Below, one piece after another: positions 40,903 through 50,513 of a DNA stretch of 64,000 nt. The stretch comes from Microbispora hainanensis (GTDB lineage: Bacteria; Actinomycetota; Actinomycetes; Streptosporangiales; Streptosporangiaceae): positions 8,680,001-8,744,000 of the forward strand of contig NZ_CP108086.1 in NCBI RefSeq assembly GCF_036186745.1, written 5' to 3'. Each line of letters begins with the position of its first letter. The first letter of the stretch is position 1. The position numbers were made by a program, and so were the translations under genes. The notes beneath the pieces are model-generated. The model was given only the letters and a program-made list of their open reading frames with translations, did not search any database and was not told the DNA's origin.

Positions 40903-42429
40903 GTGTTGCTGATCGACCTTGCCAGGACGTCCGCGGCCGTCGCCGCGGACTCGGCTCGGCTCGCCAAGATCAGGCACCTCGCCGAGCTGCTCGGCAGGGT
41001 GGGACCGGACGAGGCCGAGATCGCCATCGCCTACCTGTCGGGTGAGCTGCCGCAGCGCCAGATCGGGGTGGGCTGGCGGAGCCTGTCCGACCTCCCCGAG
41101 CCGCGTCAGATCGCCACGGCGACCCTGACGCAGGTCGACGCCCTGCTCGAACGCATCAAGGCGCAGTCGGGCGCCGGTTCGCAGGCGGCGCGCCGTGAGC
41201 TGCTCGGCGAGCTGTTCGGCGCCCTCACCCGGCAGGAGCAGTCGTTCCTGCACCGGCTGCTGACGGGCGAGCTGCGCCAGGGAGCGCTCAACGGGGTGAT
41301 GATCGAGGCGATCGCCATGGCCGCGAACGTGCCCGCGGCCGAGGTGCGCCGGGCCCTGACCCTGCGCGGCTCGCTGCCCGCCGTCGGCGCGGCCGCGCTC
41401 AGCGGCGGCGTCGCGGAGCTGAAGGCGTTCCACCTGGAGGTCGGGCGGGCGGTCGCGCCGATGCTCGCGCAGAGCGCGCCCAGCGTGACCGCCGCCCTGG
41501 AGAAGGCCGGTGCGCCCGCCGCGGTCGAGTGGAAGCTCGACGGCGTGCGGGTCCAGGCCCATCGGTCGGGCGACCGGGTCGCGGTCTTCACCCGCACGCT
41601 CGACGACATCACCGCACAGGTCCCCGAGCTGGTCGAGGCCGTGCTCGGCCTGCCCGGCACCGATCTCGTGCTCGACGGCGAGGTCATCGCGCTGCGCCCG
41701 GACGGCAGGCCCGAGCCGTTCCAGGTCACCTCGGGCCGGGTGGCCAGCAGGACCGACGTGGCGTCACTGCGCGCGACGGTGCCGCTGACCGTCTTCTTCT
41801 TCGACGCGCTGCGCGTGGGCGGCGCCGACCTGCTCGACCTGCCGGACGAGGAACGGCACGCCGCGCTCGAGGCCGCGGTGCCGGCCGAGCTGATCACTCC
41901 CCGGCTCGTCACGGCGGCCGCCGAGGAGGCCGAGGCGTTCTTCGGCGACGCCGTACGGCGGGGCCATGAGGGCGTCGTGGTGAAGTCGCTGCGTACGCCG
42001 TACGCCGCGGGCCGGCGCGGGGCGGGCTGGGTCAAGGTGAAGCCGCGGCACACCCTCGACCTGGTCGTGCTGGCCGCCGAGTGGGGCAACGGACGGCGGC
42101 GGGGCTGGCTGTCCAACCTGCATCTCGGGGCCTACGACCCGGAGAGCGGCGGGTTCGTGATGCTCGGCAAGACGTTCAAGGGCCTCACCGACGAGCTGCT
42201 GACCTGGCAGACCGAGCAGTTCCTGCGGCTGGCGGACGGCCCGACGGACGGTTACGTCGTCACGCTCAAGCCCGCGCTGGTCGTGGAGATCGCCTTCGAC
42301 GGCGTGCAGCGGTCGAGCCGTTACCCCGGCGGCATGGCGCTGCGGTTCGCCCGCGTGCTGCGCTACCGGCCCGACAAGCGCCCGGAGGAGGCCGACACCG
42401 TGGCCGCGGTCCGCGCGCTCATGCCCTGA
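40903..42429 (+). CDS. ligB: ATP-dependent DNA ligase, LigB type
   Basis: A 508-residue ligase very similar in layout and length to mycobacterial LigB (507 residues). The N-terminal DNA-binding domain (about 1-185) includes YLSGELPQRQIGVGWRSL. The adenylation lysine is K211 in VEWKLDGVRVQAHRSGD (motif I). Later nucleotidyltransferase motifs are LDGEVIALRPDGRP, FFFDALRVGG, GHEGVVVKSLRTPY and GWVKVKPRHTLDLVVLAAEWG (motif V), followed by an OB fold ending VQRSSRYPGGMALRFARVLR. GTG 40903 has GGCAGGA upstream and matches the family start; GTG 40882 is in frame. LigB is usually a nonessential repair ligase alongside NAD-dependent LigA. No Ku or LigD gene is nearby. Confidence 0.93.
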   Translation: MLLIDLARTSAAVAADSARLAKIRHLAELLGRVGPDEAEIAIAYLSGELPQRQIGVGWRSLSDLPEPRQIATATLTQVDALLERIKAQSGAGSQAARRELLGELFGALTRQEQSFLHRLLTGELRQGALNGVMIEAIAMAANVPAAEVRRALTLRGSLPAVGAAALSGGVAELKAFHLEVGRAVAPMLAQSAPSVTAALEKAGAPAAVEWKLDGVRVQAHRSGDRVAVFTRTLDDITAQVPELVEAVLGLPGTDLVLDGEVIALRPDGRPEPFQVTSGRVASRTDVASLRATVPLTVFFFDALRVGGADLLDLPDEERHAALEAAVPAELITPRLVTAAAEEAEAFFGDAVRRGHEGVVVKSLRTPYAAGRRGAGWVKVKPRHTLDLVVLAAEWGNGRRRGWLSNLHLGAYDPESGGFVMLGKTFKGLTDELLTWQTEQFLRLADGPTDGYVVTLKPALVVEIAFDGVQRSSRYPGGMALRFARVLRYRPDKRPEEADTVAAVRALMP

Positions 42430-42448
42430 CCGCGGGCCGCCTCCCGGG

Positions 42449-43036
42449 CTACTTGATCAGGCGGATGGTCAGTGGGTAGCGGAACTCGGTGGCGGCCAGC
42501 GCCGACACCCCGCCGACGACGCACAGGACCAGTCCGACGACCCAGATGACCGGCACCAGGACGAGCCCCACGACGGTGAACGGCAGCAGCACCGTCGCGC
42601 CCAGCATGGTGAGGTGGAAGTTGAGCGACTCCACCGCGTGCTTCCTGATGTAGGGGGACGTCCGCCCCGCGGTCACCATCATCAGCAGCGGGCCGACGAT
42701 GAACAGCCCCATCAGGCCGAACAGGTGCGAAGCCGCCGCCCCCACCCGGTCTCCCCCGTCCGGAGCCGCGGCCCTGGGCTGGTAGACCGGCGGCCGGGGG
42801 ACGTAGGCCGGGCGCGTGCCGTACAGGTCGTTCATGATGGGCACGAGGTCGCCGTGCGTGCGCGCCGTCATCGCGAGGTGCAGCCGCTCGTCCATCTCGT
42901 GCTTGTCGAGCCTGCCCTCGGCGTAGGCCGCCTTGACGTGCTCGACCACCTGTTCGCGGTCCTGGTTGGTGACACGCAGCTGAGGGTGCGGCACGGGGGC
43001 GCGACCCGGCCACGGTGGTGTCGCTGTCGCGGGCAT
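42449..43036 (-). CDS. DUF1707 and DUF4870 domain membrane protein
   Basis: A 195-residue protein. The N-terminal DUF1707/SHOCT-like domain reads RVTNQDREQVVEHVKAAYAE, GRLDKHEMDERLHLAMTART and HGDLVPIMNDL. A Pro-rich linker precedes a DUF4870 (Tic20-like) domain with four hydrophobic segments (LFGLMGLFIVGPLLMMVTAG, LTMLGATVLLPFTVVGLVLV and so on). ATG 43036 follows GGAAGGCG. DUF1707 proteins are abundant in actinobacteria, with no established activity. It ends 19 nt from the convergent ligB stop. Confidence 0.85.
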   Translation of the reverse strand: MPATATPPWPGRAPVPHPQLRVTNQDREQVVEHVKAAYAEGRLDKHEMDERLHLAMTARTHGDLVPIMNDLYGTRPAYVPRPPVYQPRAAAPDGGDRVGAAASHLFGLMGLFIVGPLLMMVTAGRTSPYIRKHAVESLNFHLTMLGATVLLPFTVVGLVLVPVIWVVGLVLCVVGGVSALAATEFRYPLTIRLIK

Positions 43037-43194
43037 CACGGCATCGCCTTCCGTCGATCGACTGCTCGGCCTTCTTCGAGTCTGCCTCCATCTTGTGCCG
43101 GGCACGCGCCCGGCGGCATCAGGGACATCCCCTACATCGCCCCGAGACCGTTCGCTTAACGCCATCGTGATACAGGGCGATGTATACAAGGGCT

Positions 43195-43545
43195 ATGAGA
43201 TGGCGAGATCGCTATGGGCTCCGGCGCCGCCGGGGCGCCCGCGTGGCCAAGTTCGACCGCGAGGCGACCGACGCCGACATCGAGGCCCTCATCGAGTTCG
43301 CCAAGACCCGGCGCGGAGTCGAGTTCTACGTCGAGCCCGAGACCTTCGCGACCGACACCACCGCCGTGGCCGTGGCTCATGACGGGGAGTGGACCCGTCG
43401 CCGCGTCGGTGCTCCCTCGGTGATCGCCAAGGTCGCCAGGGATCTCGCCCTTCCCGTGTACGACGTGCAGCTCACCGGTTATCCCGCCCGGATGCGCGCG
43501 TACAACGAGCGCCGGCGGCAGGCTCAGGAGGACGACGCGGTCTGA
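43195..43545 (+). CDS. small conserved hypothetical protein
   Basis: A 116-residue basic/acidic mixed protein without membrane segments: FDREATDADIEALIEFAKTR, GVEFYVEPETFATDTTAVAV, SVIAKVARDLALPVYDVQLT, YPARMRAYNERRR. It resembles actinobacterial oxidoreductase-named hypothetical proteins, but no catalytic motif is seen. ATG 43195 lies 6 nt after TATACA (43183-43188), so the mRNA could be leaderless; an in-frame ATG at 43180 is the alternative. Its 3' end overlaps the convergent DUF4192 gene by 22 bp. Confidence 0.72.
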   Translation: MRWRDRYGLRRRRGARVAKFDREATDADIEALIEFAKTRRGVEFYVEPETFATDTTAVAVAHDGEWTRRRVGAPSVIAKVARDLALPVYDVQLTGYPARMRAYNERRRQAQEDDAV

Positions 43546-44648
43546 CGGCCGCCGGGCGCGGGCGCGGGCGCGGATGCCGGGGCCGGCGCGGCGGCCGGGC
43601 CGGGTGAGTCCCGGGCCAGCAGCGCGCGCAGCGGCGCGAGCCAGATCGCCCGGGGAGGGCCCATCTCCTCGTCGAGCTCCTCGGGCGTCGGCATGCGGTC
43701 GCGGAGCATGGCGGGAGACATCATGTGCACCAGTGCCTGCCGGAGCAGGAGCGCCATCGAATAGCCGGGGTCGGCGGTGAGCGCCCGCTCCAGCGCCATG
43801 CCCGCGAGCGCGCACTCCCCCCGATGCCAGGCGGCGGCCGCCAGCAGTGAGGCCGCGGGCGCGACATGCCCCGGCTCCAACCGGCGGGTGAGGTCACGCC
43901 ACAGCGCAATGTGCGCGTCACGGCCGTCGATCAACGCCCACGCCTCGTCGCGCACCCTGACCACGGCGAGGTCGAGCCCGAGCCGGGCGGCCTGCTCGTC
44001 GTCCAGCCTGTGCCCCGAGCCGTAGAGGCCCACGGCCCCGCGCACCCGCGCCAGCCCCTCGGCCACGAATCGCGCGGCCGCTTCGTCCGCGCCCGGTCCC
44101 CCGGGCTCGGGCAGCGCCCGCAGCTCGGCCATGACGCGGGCGGTGACCCGCCGCATCGCCGCCCCGCCGCACCGCTGGACCGAGCGCCGCAGGCTGCCCC
44201 GGTCGGGCAGGGCGACCAGCCCGTGCAGCACGGCCTCGGCGGCGACCTGGCTGCGCTCGGTGTCGTACGGCGTGCCCTCCGCGGGACAGCAGCTCGCGCT
44301 GCCGCAGGCGTAGGACCAGTAGCGCCCGCCTTCGGCCCGGAGGCTCTCGGCCACCCGGATGCCCCCGGCGTGCAGCAGCCGGGTCACCGCGTCGACGGCG
44401 GGGGTCACCAGCGCGCCCGGGCCGTACCCGACGACGAAGGCGGCGGTCACCGCCTCGCGGCACAGCAGCGCGACCAGCCGGTCGAGGTCCTCGGAGGCGA
44501 CCGGCAGGTCCCAGCGTGTCGTGAGCCGCACGTCCGGCCCGGCGACACCGGCCACGACGAGGCTGTCGGCGGGATGGAACCCGACGAGGTAGGGCACGGC
44601 GGCGAGGATGTCCGCCGGTGAGGAGAGCACGAGCTTCGGGATCGTCAT
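43524..44648 (-). CDS. DUF4192 domain-containing protein
   Basis: A 374-residue protein of the actinobacteria-specific DUF4192 family. The conserved start PKLVLSSPADILAAVPYLVG and FHPADSLVVAGVAG identify it. A cysteine-bearing segment YWSYACGSASCCPAEGTPYD, AALLAAAAWHRGECALAGMA and LERALTADPGYSMALLLRQA (helical, TPR-like) follow. The function is unknown. ATG 44648 is where family similarity starts; the longer frame upstream is non-homologous. It is divergent from the ABC-F leader region. The C-terminal 25 residues are Ala/Pro repeats. Confidence 0.85.
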   Translation of the reverse strand: MTIPKLVLSSPADILAAVPYLVGFHPADSLVVAGVAGPDVRLTTRWDLPVASEDLDRLVALLCREAVTAAFVVGYGPGALVTPAVDAVTRLLHAGGIRVAESLRAEGGRYWSYACGSASCCPAEGTPYDTERSQVAAEAVLHGLVALPDRGSLRRSVQRCGGAAMRRVTARVMAELRALPEPGGPGADEAAARFVAEGLARVRGAVGLYGSGHRLDDEQAARLGLDLAVVRVRDEAWALIDGRDAHIALWRDLTRRLEPGHVAPAASLLAAAAWHRGECALAGMALERALTADPGYSMALLLRQALVHMMSPAMLRDRMPTPEELDEEMGPPRAIWLAPLRALLARDSPGPAAAPAPASAPAPAPGGRQTASSS

Positions 44649-44756
44649 GGCCGCAAGCCTCGCCCGGCGGCCACCCGCCCGGACGGCCGGAACGCCGCTC
44701 TGGGGATATCCCACCGCCTGTGGAAAACCCCGGAAACCGACGGCGCCGGAACACCA

Positions 44757-44786
44757 TTGGAACCGGGCGGAGCGCACATCTACAGT
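44757..44786 (+). promoter_or_regulatory. candidate promoter of the ABC-F leader
   Basis: TTGGAA (44757-44762) and TACAGT (44781-44786) with an 18-nt spacer. The next ATG, of a 7-codon ORF, is 7 nt after the -10, the spacing of a leaderless transcript. Confidence 0.5.
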
Positions 44787-44793
44787 CCGCGTC

Positions 44794-44817
44794 ATGTCTA
44801 CGCCCCGGATGTCTTAG
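44794..44817 (+). CDS. candidate 7-codon leader ORF
   Basis: ATG to TAG encoding MSTPRMS. It begins 7 nt after a TACAGT -10, so it would be translated leaderless, and ends where the following stem-loop begins. Short leader ORFs of this kind control many antibiotic-resistance ABC-F genes by ribosome-mediated attenuation. Function here is inferred from position alone. Confidence 0.35.
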   Translation: MSTPRMS

Positions 44818-44858
44818 CTCGGACACACGCTTTCGCGCCACCCGTGTGTCCTTGAGCT
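44816..44858 (+). promoter_or_regulatory. stem-loop in the ABC-F leader
   Basis: AGCTC-GGACACACG (44816-44829) pairs with CGTGTGTCC-(TT)-GAGCT (44843-44858): 14 base pairs with a 2-nt bulge and a 13-nt loop. Its first arm overlaps the leader ORF stop codon, and it ends 5 nt before the GGAG of the ABC-F gene. No T tract follows. Confidence 0.6.
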
Positions 44859-44876
44859 GTTCCGGAGCGTATTCCA

Positions 44877-46009
<1,133 letters not shown>

Positions 46010-46037
<28 letters not shown>

Positions 46038-46813
46038 CCCTCGGTCGCCGGCGCCAGCCGCACGCGGACGAGCATGGCGGCGCCGGCGACCGCGCCGGGC
46101 ATCACGACCACGATGACGAGCGGCACCATGAACGCCACGAAGAGCGGCACGCCGAAGCCCAGCGAGGCCGACATGTTCGACCGGAGCAGGGCGAAACGCT
46201 CCTTGCGCCGCAGACCCCGGCGTTCCATCGCCAGGGCGGTCAGTTCGACCGTGAGGAAGAACCCGGAGACGAACGCCCCCACGACGGGCACCACGGTCTG
46301 CCCGACGACAGGCACGAAGCCGAGCACGAACAGCGGAACGGAGAACAGCAGGACCCACCAGAGCGTGACGATGCCGTCGCGGATCGACCGGAACAGGGAC
46401 GCCCAGAACGGCAGGTCGCCCCCGTCGGGGAGCCCGCCCAGGTCCTCCTCGACCTGCTCCGAGAGCTTCTCGTAGAAGGGGTCGCCGATCACCAGCGTGA
46501 CGGCGGTGAACGTCAGCACGGCGAGCGCGAGACCCGCCACGAAGATCACCAAGCCGACCAGCGCGCGGAACGTGTCGCGCCAGCCCCAGTCGTCCGCGAA
46601 CGGCGTCGCCCAGGCCGCCACGTCGGTGGCGTGCGTGCCCAGCCAGACCAGCGCCAGGGCGTACAGCACGAGCGCGATCAGCGCCGGGATCAGCCCGAAC
46701 AGCCACCAGCGGGGATGCCGGGCGATCCAGGCGAGACCACGCAGGCAGAAACCGACTCCCTCGGCGAAACCGCCGACGCCACGCCGTACGGCGGGCCGCC
46801 CGATGCCACTCAT
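46010..46813 (-). CDS. EI24/CysZ-family membrane protein
   Basis: A 267-residue protein of the EI24 domain family (CysZ-like). Several hydrophobic stretches are present (WWLFGLIPALIALVLYALAL, RALVGLVIFVAGLALAVLTF, WWVLLFSVPLFVLGFVPVVG, LFVAFMVPLVIVVVMPGAVA), as well as the conserved FYEKLSEQVEEDLG amphipathic region. CysZ proteins take up sulfate; actinobacterial EI24 members are mostly uncharacterised, so sulfate transport is only possible. It is 10 nt downstream of maf on the same strand, so an operon is likely. Its end overlaps the ABC-F 3' end tail to tail. Confidence 0.85.
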
Positions 46814-46823
46814 GGCGGGCAGG

Positions 46824-47411
46824 CTAGCGCCACAAGGTCGTCACCGGCACGCCCAAAGCGGCGAAAAGGCGGCGAAGCAGGGGAAGCGAGATGCCGAGCA
46901 CGTTGCCGTGGTCGCCCTCGATGCCCTCCACGAACCAGCCGCCCAGGCCGTCGAGCGTGAACGCACCCGCCACGCGCAGCGGCTCGCCGCTGGCGACGTA
47001 CGCCTCGATCTCCTCCTCGGACGGCGTGCCGAACCGCACGACGGTCGCCGCCGCCTCCGACACCCTCCGGCCCCCGGCGACGTCCACCACGCAGTGCCCG
47101 GTCAGCAGCCGGCCCGTCCTGCCCCGCATCATCCGCCAGCGGCGCACCGCCTCCTCCTGCGTCCCCGGCTTGCCGTACGCGACGCCGTCGAGTTCGAGCA
47201 CCGAGTCGCAGCCGATCACGAGGCCGCCGGTGAGTGTCCGGGAGACGGCGTCCGCCTTGGCCACGGCCAGTTCGAGACACAGCTCCTCGGGGGTGCCTGC
47301 CGTGATCGCGTCCTCGTCGACACCACTGACGACGACCTTGGGATCGAGCCCGGCCGCCCGCAGCACTCCGAGGCGGGCGGGCGAGGCCGAAGCGAGGACC
47401 AGTTCAGTCAC
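46824..47411 (-). CDS. maf: Maf-family nucleoside triphosphate pyrophosphatase
   Basis: A 195-residue Maf/HAM1-like enzyme that hydrolyses noncanonical or UTP/dTTP-type nucleotides to the monophosphate. Signature LVLASASPARLGVLRAAGLD (substrate-binding SxSPRR variant), ELAVAKADAV, LVIGCDSVLELDG (catalytic Asp) and GKPGTQEEAVRRWRMMRGRT are all present. The C-terminal EGIEGDHGNVLGISLPLLRR completes the fold. Length is typical. It is divergent from the channel gene at 47468 and upstream of EI24 in the same transcript. Confidence 0.93.
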   Translation of the reverse strand: MTELVLASASPARLGVLRAAGLDPKVVVSGVDEDAITAGTPEELCLELAVAKADAVSRTLTGGLVIGCDSVLELDGVAYGKPGTQEEAVRRWRMMRGRTGRLLTGHCVVDVAGGRRVSEAAATVVRFGTPSEEEIEAYVASGEPLRVAGAFTLDGLGGWFVEGIEGDHGNVLGISLPLLRRLFAALGVPVTTLWR

Positions 47412-47467
47412 ACCTTTCAGCCTAGTCGCTTCTACTATGTCTGACGTTTACTGATCACTAGCGGGGG

Positions 47468-49339
47468 ATGCCGGTGTCGAAGGCCACGATCAAAGAGCGT
47501 GCGCGTTACTGGTTCGACAACACCATGGCCAGGGGCACGGCCGCCCTCATCGGCTGGCTGGCCCTGGTCTCGCTGGTGCTCATCGTGATCGCCAGCACGC
47601 TGACGATGTGGCTCACCCCCGACGAGGCGCTCCAGCACCACGGCTGGCCCGGGGTGCTGTGGCTGTCGCTCATGCACGCCCTCAGCCCGGGCAAGATCGC
47701 CGGAGACACCGGCACAGCGCCCTTCCTCGCGATCATGCTGGGGGCGTCCCTCGGCGGCATCTTCATCGTCAGCATCCTCGTGGGCGTGCTGTCCGCCGGC
47801 CTGCGCGGCAAGATCGAGGAGCTGCGCAAGGGCCGCTCCCGCGTCATCGAGAGAGGCCACACGGTCATCCTCGGCTGGTCCGAGCAGCTCTACACGATCG
47901 TCTCCGAGCTCGCGAAGGCGCACGCCAGCCAGCACGGCTCGGTCATCGCGATCCTGGCCGACCGGGACAAGCCGGCCATGGAGGACGCCATCAGGGCCCG
48001 GGTGGGCGACACGGGCAGGACGCGTGTGGTGTGCCGCACCGGCCGCCCCACCGAGCCGACCGACCTCGACCTGCTGAGCCTGAACACCGCGCGGACGATC
48101 GTCGTGCTGTCCCCCGACAAGGAGGACCCGGACGCGCACGTGATCAAGACCCTGCTCGCCCTGGCCAAGCGGGCGGGCGCGCATCCTCCGGTGGTCGCCG
48201 CCATCTCCTCCTCGCGCAACATGGCCGCCGCCCGCCTGGCCGGAGGGCCCGGCGTCCACCTGGTCGACAGCGACGACATCGCCGCACGGCTGATCGTGCA
48301 GTCGTCCCGGCAGTCCGGCGTGTCCGTCGTCTGCATGGACCTGCTGAACTTCGACGGCGGTGAGATCTACCTGCGCCGCGATCCGTCCCTCGCCGGCAGG
48401 TCGTACGGCCAGGCCCTCGACGCGTACGCGACCGCGACCGTCCTCGGCCTGCGCACGCCCGGCGGTGTGATGCTCAACCCGCCGGCCGACACCGCGATCG
48501 GGACGTCCGACGAGATCGTCGTGATCGCCCAGGACGACTCGCTCATCCGCCTGGCGAACGGAACGGCTCCCGCGGACGAAGAACACATCGTCCCCGCGAA
48601 GACCCCGGCACCGGCACCCGAGCGGACCCTGATGCTCGGCTGGAACGGCCGGGCCGCGAAGATCATCCACTACCTCGACGGCTATGTGACCCCCGGATCG
48701 ATGCTCGACGTCGCCGGCGACCACCCCGCTGCCGGCACCGGCCTGGAGGGCCTGCGCAACCTGACGGTGAACGTCAAGGAGTGCGACGCCACCGACAGGT
48801 ACGCCCTGGAGTCCCTCGGCGTCGGCGTCTACCAGCACGTCATCGTGCTCTCCGACGACCGGATCGACCCGCACCACGCCGACACCCGCACGCTGATGAC
48901 GCTGCTGCAGTTACGCGACATGCAGGCGACCCTCGGGGAGAAATACTCGATCGTGAGCGAGATGCACGACGAGAACAACCGGGCGCTCGCCGAGGTCACC
49001 GAGGCCGACGACATCGTCATCAGCGACACCGTCATCGGCCTGCTGCTCGCGCAGCTCGCCGAGAACCCCCACCTCGCCGAGGTCTTCGGCCATCTCTTCG
49101 ACTCCGCGGGCTCGGAGGTCTATCCCCGGCCCGTGGAGAACTACGTGACGACCGGCGAGCCCGTCGCCTTCCGTACGATCGTGGAGTCGGCCCTGCGGCG
49201 CGGTGAGACCGCGATCGGTTACCGCCTGGCGGCGAAGTCCGGGGAGCCGCCCCACTACGGCGTCGTGCTCAACCCGGGCCGGTCCCGGCCGGTGACCTTC
49301 ACGGCGGGCGACTCCGTGATCGTCCTCGCCGAGAACTAG
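47468..49339 (+). CDS. CASTOR/POLLUX-type ion channel with RCK domains
   Basis: A 623-residue membrane protein of the CASTOR/POLLUX/SYM8 family. Two hydrophobic segments in the first 110 residues (AALIGWLALVSLVLIVIAST and FLAIMLGASLGGIFIVSILV) flank the pore-like VLWLSLMHALSPGKIAGDTG. Two Rossmann/RCK gating domains follow: residues about 125-380 (HTVILGWSEQLYTIVSELAK, LADRDKPAMED) and about 385-623 (LMLGWNGRAAKIIHYLDGYV, VIVLSDDRIDPHHADTRTLM). Plant homologues are nuclear cation channels; bacterial ones are probably Ca- or K-type channels of unknown role. A GGGGG stretch directly precedes the ATG. TACTAT (47433-47438) may be its -10. Confidence 0.88.
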   Translation: MPVSKATIKERARYWFDNTMARGTAALIGWLALVSLVLIVIASTLTMWLTPDEALQHHGWPGVLWLSLMHALSPGKIAGDTGTAPFLAIMLGASLGGIFIVSILVGVLSAGLRGKIEELRKGRSRVIERGHTVILGWSEQLYTIVSELAKAHASQHGSVIAILADRDKPAMEDAIRARVGDTGRTRVVCRTGRPTEPTDLDLLSLNTARTIVVLSPDKEDPDAHVIKTLLALAKRAGAHPPVVAAISSSRNMAAARLAGGPGVHLVDSDDIAARLIVQSSRQSGVSVVCMDLLNFDGGEIYLRRDPSLAGRSYGQALDAYATATVLGLRTPGGVMLNPPADTAIGTSDEIVVIAQDDSLIRLANGTAPADEEHIVPAKTPAPAPERTLMLGWNGRAAKIIHYLDGYVTPGSMLDVAGDHPAAGTGLEGLRNLTVNVKECDATDRYALESLGVGVYQHVIVLSDDRIDPHHADTRTLMTLLQLRDMQATLGEKYSIVSEMHDENNRALAEVTEADDIVISDTVIGLLLAQLAENPHLAEVFGHLFDSAGSEVYPRPVENYVTTGEPVAFRTIVESALRRGETAIGYRLAAKSGEPPHYGVVLNPGRSRPVTFTAGDSVIVLAEN

Positions 49340-49355
49340 TCGAAAACCAGTCATC

Positions 49356-49392
49356 GCCGAGCCCGGCTCCCGGACGGGGAGCCGGGCTCGGC
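49356..49392. terminator. bidirectional terminator hairpin
   Basis: Perfect 16-bp stem GCCGAGCCCGGCTCCC / GGGAGCCGGGCTCGGC with a 5-nt loop, between the convergent stops at 49339 and 49415. Confidence 0.85.
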
Positions 49393-49414
49393 CGTGTCCG
49401 GTCCGCGCGCCGGG

Positions 49415-50467
49415 TCAGAGCACCTTGACGGACGACATCACCTTGTTGATGTCGTGCCAGCGCTTCTTCTGGCTGTCGGGGATCGTGACGAACACGACGG
49501 CGGGCTTCTTCTCCGGCACGTCCACGAGGGCCAGCGCCGCGGCGGAGACCCGCTTCTTGCCCTTGAGCGTGTAGTGCACGGTGTAGCCGAGCAGCCAGCC
49601 CTTCTGCTCGCCCGCCTTGATGGGCTGGGAGGCCGTCCAGGTGATCGTGGAGCCCGACGGGTGGTGGTTCAGCGTCCACCGGGCGGCCAGGAAGGCGGTG
49701 TCGCGCAGCGACTTCTGCTCGGGGATCGGCACCGGGCAGGAGACCAGCATCCCGCGGTACGACGCGCCCTTGACCTTGGGCAGCAACTGGCGGGAGGCGA
49801 ACGGCGCGGGCTTGGCCAGCGCCCATGACGTGGCGAAGCGGGGCAGGGCGACGCCGGACCGCCGGTCCTTGATCAGCCCGTGGGTGGAGGCCGACCGGCC
49901 GGGCAGGCTGCGGAGCCGGTGGGTCTTCTTCGGCAGCGCGGGGACTCGGGGGTCCTTGAGGGCCGCCGCCAGTGCGACATCGGCATCGGCCGTGTCCACA
50001 CCGTCGCCACCGTCAGCGCTGTCCTCACCGTCAGCGCTGTCCCCACCGTCAGCGCCGTCCGTGCTGTCCGCACCGGGCGTCGTGCTCGCCTCGGCGTTCG
50101 ACAGCGGGCTCGACAGCGGACTGAGACCGGGCGTGGCCACCGCGCCCGCGGCCGGTGCCACACCGGCGCTCGACGCGGACGAGTCCGAGATGACCAAGGG
50201 GGCGGCGGCTGCGGAGTCCCGCGGGGCGGCGGTCGCCGAGTCGTCCCGGTTCAGCAGCACGACGGTCGCGCCCGCGCCCAGGACGACGACTCCCGCGGCG
50301 ATCGCGATCGCCCGGTAGACCACCCGCATCGGCAGGTCTCCGAGCCCCTTGGACGAGCTCGCCGGTGGCGCAGCCACAGGGACCGTGATCTTCGGTAGTG
50401 GAGTGGTCTCGGCCTCGGCCGCTATATAAGAGGGAACGGCCTTCGTCCCATAGTCCCCAGGTGACAC
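49415..50467 (-). CDS. single-pass membrane protein with conserved C-terminal domain
   Basis: A 350-residue protein of unknown function. It has a short cytoplasmic N terminus, one transmembrane helix (YRAIAIAAGVVVLGAGATVV, about residues 50-70) and an Asp/Gly/Ala low-complexity stalk with repeated GGDSADGEDSAD units (about 115-150). An extracytoplasmic domain follows, ending PEKKPAVVFVTIPDSQKKRW and HDINKVMSSVKVL. This ending aligns with that of the protein at 20447-22243 (P-[IV]-V-[YF], then DIN.V..S[IV]K.L), suggesting paralogues. GTG 50467 is preferred: TACGCT ends 7 nt upstream of it, so the transcript may be leaderless. ATG 50329 just before the helix is an alternative. Confidence 0.7.
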   Translation of the reverse strand: MSPGDYGTKAVPSYIAAEAETTPLPKITVPVAAPPASSSKGLGDLPMRVVYRAIAIAAGVVVLGAGATVVLLNRDDSATAAPRDSAAAAPLVISDSSASSAGVAPAAGAVATPGLSPLSSPLSNAEASTTPGADSTDGADGGDSADGEDSADGGDGVDTADADVALAAALKDPRVPALPKKTHRLRSLPGRSASTHGLIKDRRSGVALPRFATSWALAKPAPFASRQLLPKVKGASYRGMLVSCPVPIPEQKSLRDTAFLAARWTLNHHPSGSTITWTASQPIKAGEQKGWLLGYTVHYTLKGKKRVSAAALALVDVPEKKPAVVFVTIPDSQKKRWHDINKVMSSVKVL

Positions 50468-50513
50468 GAACGGGAGCGTACGGCATATCCCGATATTTCG
50501 GGCGCGTTCCCCA

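Noticed and set aside
40903..42429. Ligase as part of an NHEJ cluster
   Set aside because: There is no Ku, polymerase or phosphoesterase domain or gene nearby, and the protein matches stand-alone LigB.
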